Positions 61,693 to 64,000 of a stretch of DNA of 64,000 nt are shown here, piece by piece. A model generated the notes under the pieces. It saw only the letters and a program-made list of their open reading frames with translations, searched no databases and was not told the origin of the DNA. Position 1 is the stretch's first letter, and each line of letters starts with the position of its first letter. Source of the stretch: Chryseobacterium sp. G0186 (lineage in GTDB: Bacteria; Bacteroidota; Bacteroidia; Flavobacteriales; Weeksellaceae). Where the stretch lies: contig NZ_CP033918.1 of NCBI RefSeq assembly GCF_003815675.1, positions 1,984,001 to 2,048,000 on the forward strand, given 5' to 3'. Made by a program: the position numbers and the translations under genes.

Positions 61693-63237
61693 ATGTCAGA
61701 AAAGATATTATGGATCGATGATGAAATAGATTTACTTAAACCTCATATCGTATTTCTAGAAAAGAAAGGTTATCAGGTAACCCCTGTTAATAACGTAAAT
61801 GAGGCTTTGGAACTTATGGATTCAGAGAAATTTGCATTAACGCTAATTGATGAAAATATGCCGGGTATTTCCGGACTGGAAGCCATCCCTATGATTAAGG
61901 AAAAAGATAATGCCTTAAAAATAGTTATGGTCACCAAAAGTGAGGAGGAACACATTATGGAAGAAGCCATCGGATCTCAAATTGCCGATTACATTCTAAA
62001 GCCTGTAAATCCCAATCAGATATTACTTTCCTTAAAGAAAAACCTTCAACAGGAGAATCTGGTAGAGCAGAAAACAATTTTACAATATCAACAGGAATTC
62101 AGAAACCTTTCCATGGAGCTTTCTTATTTGAGAACGTACCAGGAATGGGCAGAATATTATAAAAAGATCCTTAGCTGGGAAATCAAATTTGATAAAGTAG
62201 CAGATAATGAGTTTTCAGATCTTCTACAATCTCAGAAAGAAGAAGCCAACATTCAGTTTGCTAAGTTTATTGAAAAAAATTATGAGCACTGGCTTACTGA
62301 TTCTGATAAACCATTGATGAGCCACACTCTTTTCAAAGAGAAAGTGAAACCTGAAGTTGAAAAAGAGAAAGTACTTTTACTAATGGTAGATAATCTTCGT
62401 TTTGACCAGTGGAAAGTGATCGAACCATTATTTACGAAGTACTACAATAAAGTTTCTGAGGATTATTACTATAGTATTCTTCCTACGGCTACACAATATG
62501 CAAGAAACTCTTTCTTTGCAGGTTTAATGCCTTCTGAGATTGAAAAACGTTTCCCGGATAAATGGTTTAATGACAATGAAGAAGGGAATAAGAATGAGTT
62601 TGAGCGTGACTTCCTGGAAGATCAAATGAAAAGAATCGGTCTTGGAACCAAGTCTATGAAGTATCTTAAAGTACTGAATGCTGATTTTGAAAGAAAAATC
62701 TATGACGACTTCAATCAGCATAAAAACAATGACTTATTGGTCATCGTTTACAACTTTATTGATATTCTTTCTCATGCCAAGACAGACAACCATATTGTAG
62801 ATCAGCTTATCCGTGATGATAAAACATTCCGATCTCTGACTTTCAACTGGTTTGAAAATTCTTCATTGCTTAAAATCATTAAAACAGCTGCTGAAAATGG
62901 CTACAAACTTGTCATTACAACAGACCACGGAACTGTTTATGTAAAAAAACCAAGTAAAGTGGTTGGAGATAGAGAAACCTCTACCAATATCAGATATAAA
63001 ACCGGTAAAAGTTTAACGTATGATGACAGTGATGTGTGGGCCATTACCAACCCGGAAAAACTTTTCCTTCCGAAAGGAAATCTGAGTTCGAAATATATCT
63101 TTGCCAAAAACAATATATTCCTGGCTTACCCTAAGAACTACAATCATTTTGTAAATTACTATAAAGAGACCTACCAACATGGAGGAATTTCACTGGAAGA
63201 GTGTATTATTCCTATCAGCGTTTTAGAACCCAAGTAG
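61693..63237 (+). CDS. porX: T9SS response regulator with PglZ/alkaline-phosphatase domain
   Basis: 514 residues. An N-terminal receiver domain (1-120) has acidic D9/D10, phospho-acceptor D53 (LIDENMPG) and K105-type Lys in YILKPVNPN. A helical linker leads to a C-terminal PglZ-like alkaline-phosphatase-superfamily domain (about 205-510; LLLMVDNLRFDQWKVIEPLF, ITTDHGTVYVKK). This is the PorX architecture, which controls T9SS expression with PorY in Porphyromonas and acts on oligonucleotide signals. PorY is not in view. The window holds at least two T9SS cargoes, so the system is in use. Confidence 0.93.
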   Translation: MSEKILWIDDEIDLLKPHIVFLEKKGYQVTPVNNVNEALELMDSEKFALTLIDENMPGISGLEAIPMIKEKDNALKIVMVTKSEEEHIMEEAIGSQIADYILKPVNPNQILLSLKKNLQQENLVEQKTILQYQQEFRNLSMELSYLRTYQEWAEYYKKILSWEIKFDKVADNEFSDLLQSQKEEANIQFAKFIEKNYEHWLTDSDKPLMSHTLFKEKVKPEVEKEKVLLLMVDNLRFDQWKVIEPLFTKYYNKVSEDYYYSILPTATQYARNSFFAGLMPSEIEKRFPDKWFNDNEEGNKNEFERDFLEDQMKRIGLGTKSMKYLKVLNADFERKIYDDFNQHKNNDLLVIVYNFIDILSHAKTDNHIVDQLIRDDKTFRSLTFNWFENSSLLKIIKTAAENGYKLVITTDHGTVYVKKPSKVVGDRETSTNIRYKTGKSLTYDDSDVWAITNPEKLFLPKGNLSSKYIFAKNNIFLAYPKNYNHFVNYYKETYQHGGISLEECIIPISVLEPK

Positions 63238-63268
63238 TTTTTTTCATAGTTTATTTAATTTTGGGTTT

Positions 63269-63309
63269 AAGCGGAAAAAATCAATTGATTTTTTCCGCTT
63301 CTTTTTTTA
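63269..63309 (+). terminator. Rho-independent terminator after porX
   Basis: A perfect 32-nt palindrome (AAGCGGAAAAAATCAA and its complement, 63269-63300) followed by T-rich sequence. Confidence 0.92.
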
Positions 63310-63347
63310 TAGTCTGCAAGAGTTCATATCTTCGTAGAAAATAAGTC

Positions 63348-63641
63348 ATGTTTATTATTTCGCTTACTTATAAAGTATCGATTGAGAATGTAGAGCGTTA
63401 TATTCCGGAACACAATTCCTTTCTTCAAAAGCATTATGATTCGGGACAATTTATTGTTTCTGGAAGAAAAGAACCAAGAACGGGAGGTATTATTATTTGC
63501 AATGCCCAATCTAAAGATGAAGCAGAGCAGATGATTCAAGAAGACCCTTTTCATATTCATCAGATAGCTGACTATACTATTATGGAATTTATTCCTACGA
63601 AATACAACGAAAACTTTAAAATCTTTATCAAAGAGTCATGA
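63348..63641 (+). CDS. YciI-family protein
   Basis: 97 residues. Ferredoxin-like YCII fold: ISLTYKVSIENVERYIPEHN, FLQKHYDSGQFIVSGRKEPR with the conserved His and Arg, then EDPFHIHQIADYTIMEF with the typical DPF motif. Function is unknown for most members. Its stop overlaps the exonuclease gene start (ATGA), so they are co-translated. Confidence 0.9.
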   Translation: MFIISLTYKVSIENVERYIPEHNSFLQKHYDSGQFIVSGRKEPRTGGIIICNAQSKDEAEQMIQEDPFHIHQIADYTIMEFIPTKYNENFKIFIKES

Positions 63642-64000
63642 AATTAATTACCTACAATGTCAATGGAATCAGGGCCGCATTCACCAAAGATTTTTTGGGT
63701 TGGCTAAAGACTGCTGATCCGGATATTATATGCATTCAGGAAAGCAAAGCTGGAAATGATCAGATAGACATCGAAAGCCTTGAAAAACTAGGATATCATA
63801 GTTATTGGCATTCGGCTGTAAGAAAAGGCTACAGTGGTGTCGGAATTGCCTCAAAAATAAAACCGAATCATGTAGAGTATGGTTGCGGTATTGAAAGCTA
63901 TGATAATGAAGGGAGAATCATCCGTGCCGATTTTGATGGTTTCTCTGCCATTTCGGTCTATGTTCCTTCAGCATCCAATATTGAAAGACTGGAATTCAAA
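63638..64000 (+). CDS. xth: Exodeoxyribonuclease III (AP endonuclease), 3' end outside window
   Basis: 121 residues visible from ATG 63638, which overlaps the YciI gene stop in ATGA. The start MKLITYNVNGIRAAFTKDFL and ICIQESKA (catalytic Glu) match the exonuclease/endonuclease/phosphatase fold, as does the YHSYWHSAVRKGYSGVGIAS stretch. It would cut at abasic sites in DNA repair. The C-terminal half, with the catalytic Asp and His, lies beyond the window. Confidence 0.93.
   Translation, partial: MKLITYNVNGIRAAFTKDFLGWLKTADPDIICIQESKAGNDQIDIESLEKLGYHSYWHSAVRKGYSGVGIASKIKPNHVEYGCGIESYDNEGRIIRADFDGFSAISVYVPSASNIERLEFK

Overview
The window looks like a chromosomal segment of a flavobacterium of the Chryseobacterium/Weeksellaceae type. 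It is AT-rich, has several SusC/TonB-type and OMP-family outer-membrane receptors, type IX secretion (T9SS) cargo with Por-type C-terminal tails, the T9SS regulator PorX, a Bacteroidetes LpxC/FabZ fusion, and promoters that fit TTG-N17-20-TAnnTTTG. The genus is inferred from family resemblance only. No rRNA, tRNA or CRISPR array was seen.

Layout. 1-2.9 kb: the start of an outer-membrane receptor (cut by the window edge) with an IS3-family element just upstream of it. 3.0-20.3 kb: an accessory island, nearly all on the minus strand. It begins at 20.28 kb with a tight three-gene operon: a T9SS-tailed repeat protein, a 1046-aa SpvB/YD-repeat-like protein, and a 1217-aa DUF6443/Rhs-core protein with a variable C-terminal domain (CT), followed by an overlapping small membrane-protein gene. 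Downstream lie five further CT plus small-gene pairs that lack the large shell part. Each intact one starts at the same place in the Rhs core and has no ATG or signal peptide. One is truncated by a second IS3-family element and one is a deleted, stop-containing relic. This is the architecture of a polymorphic toxin locus with a reservoir of silent toxin-immunity cassettes, and it is the most interesting system in the window. No toxin activity is shown by the sequence itself.

20.7-44 kb: mostly ordinary metabolism, transport and repair. It holds a secreted hexosaminidase-tail-like protein, PhyH oxygenase, dicarboxylate/amino-acid symporter, BON lipoprotein and SH3 protein, an OMP receptor, a CocE-type hydrolase, AlkB, an AraC-MGMT fusion, agmatinase and arginine decarboxylase (putrescine route), a HAD phosphatase, a cobalamin adenosyltransferase-thiamine pyrophosphokinase-tyrosine phosphatase operon, a TonB receptor, DinB with a WYL regulator, and an ABC exporter. 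Three copies of a REP-like palindromic repeat and two heptanucleotide tandem repeats sit in intergenic gaps.

44-64 kb: envelope and core genes. These are LptB with an unusual Imm22-like C-terminal extension, a TM2 protein, a GT-C-like membrane protein, HemB, a minimal T9SS cargo, an ABC-2 pair, an OMP barrel, SucD, the lipid A cluster lpxD-lpxC/fabZ-lpxA-efp-lpxD2, an HD phosphohydrolase, an S41 protease, PorX, YciI and the start of exonuclease III.
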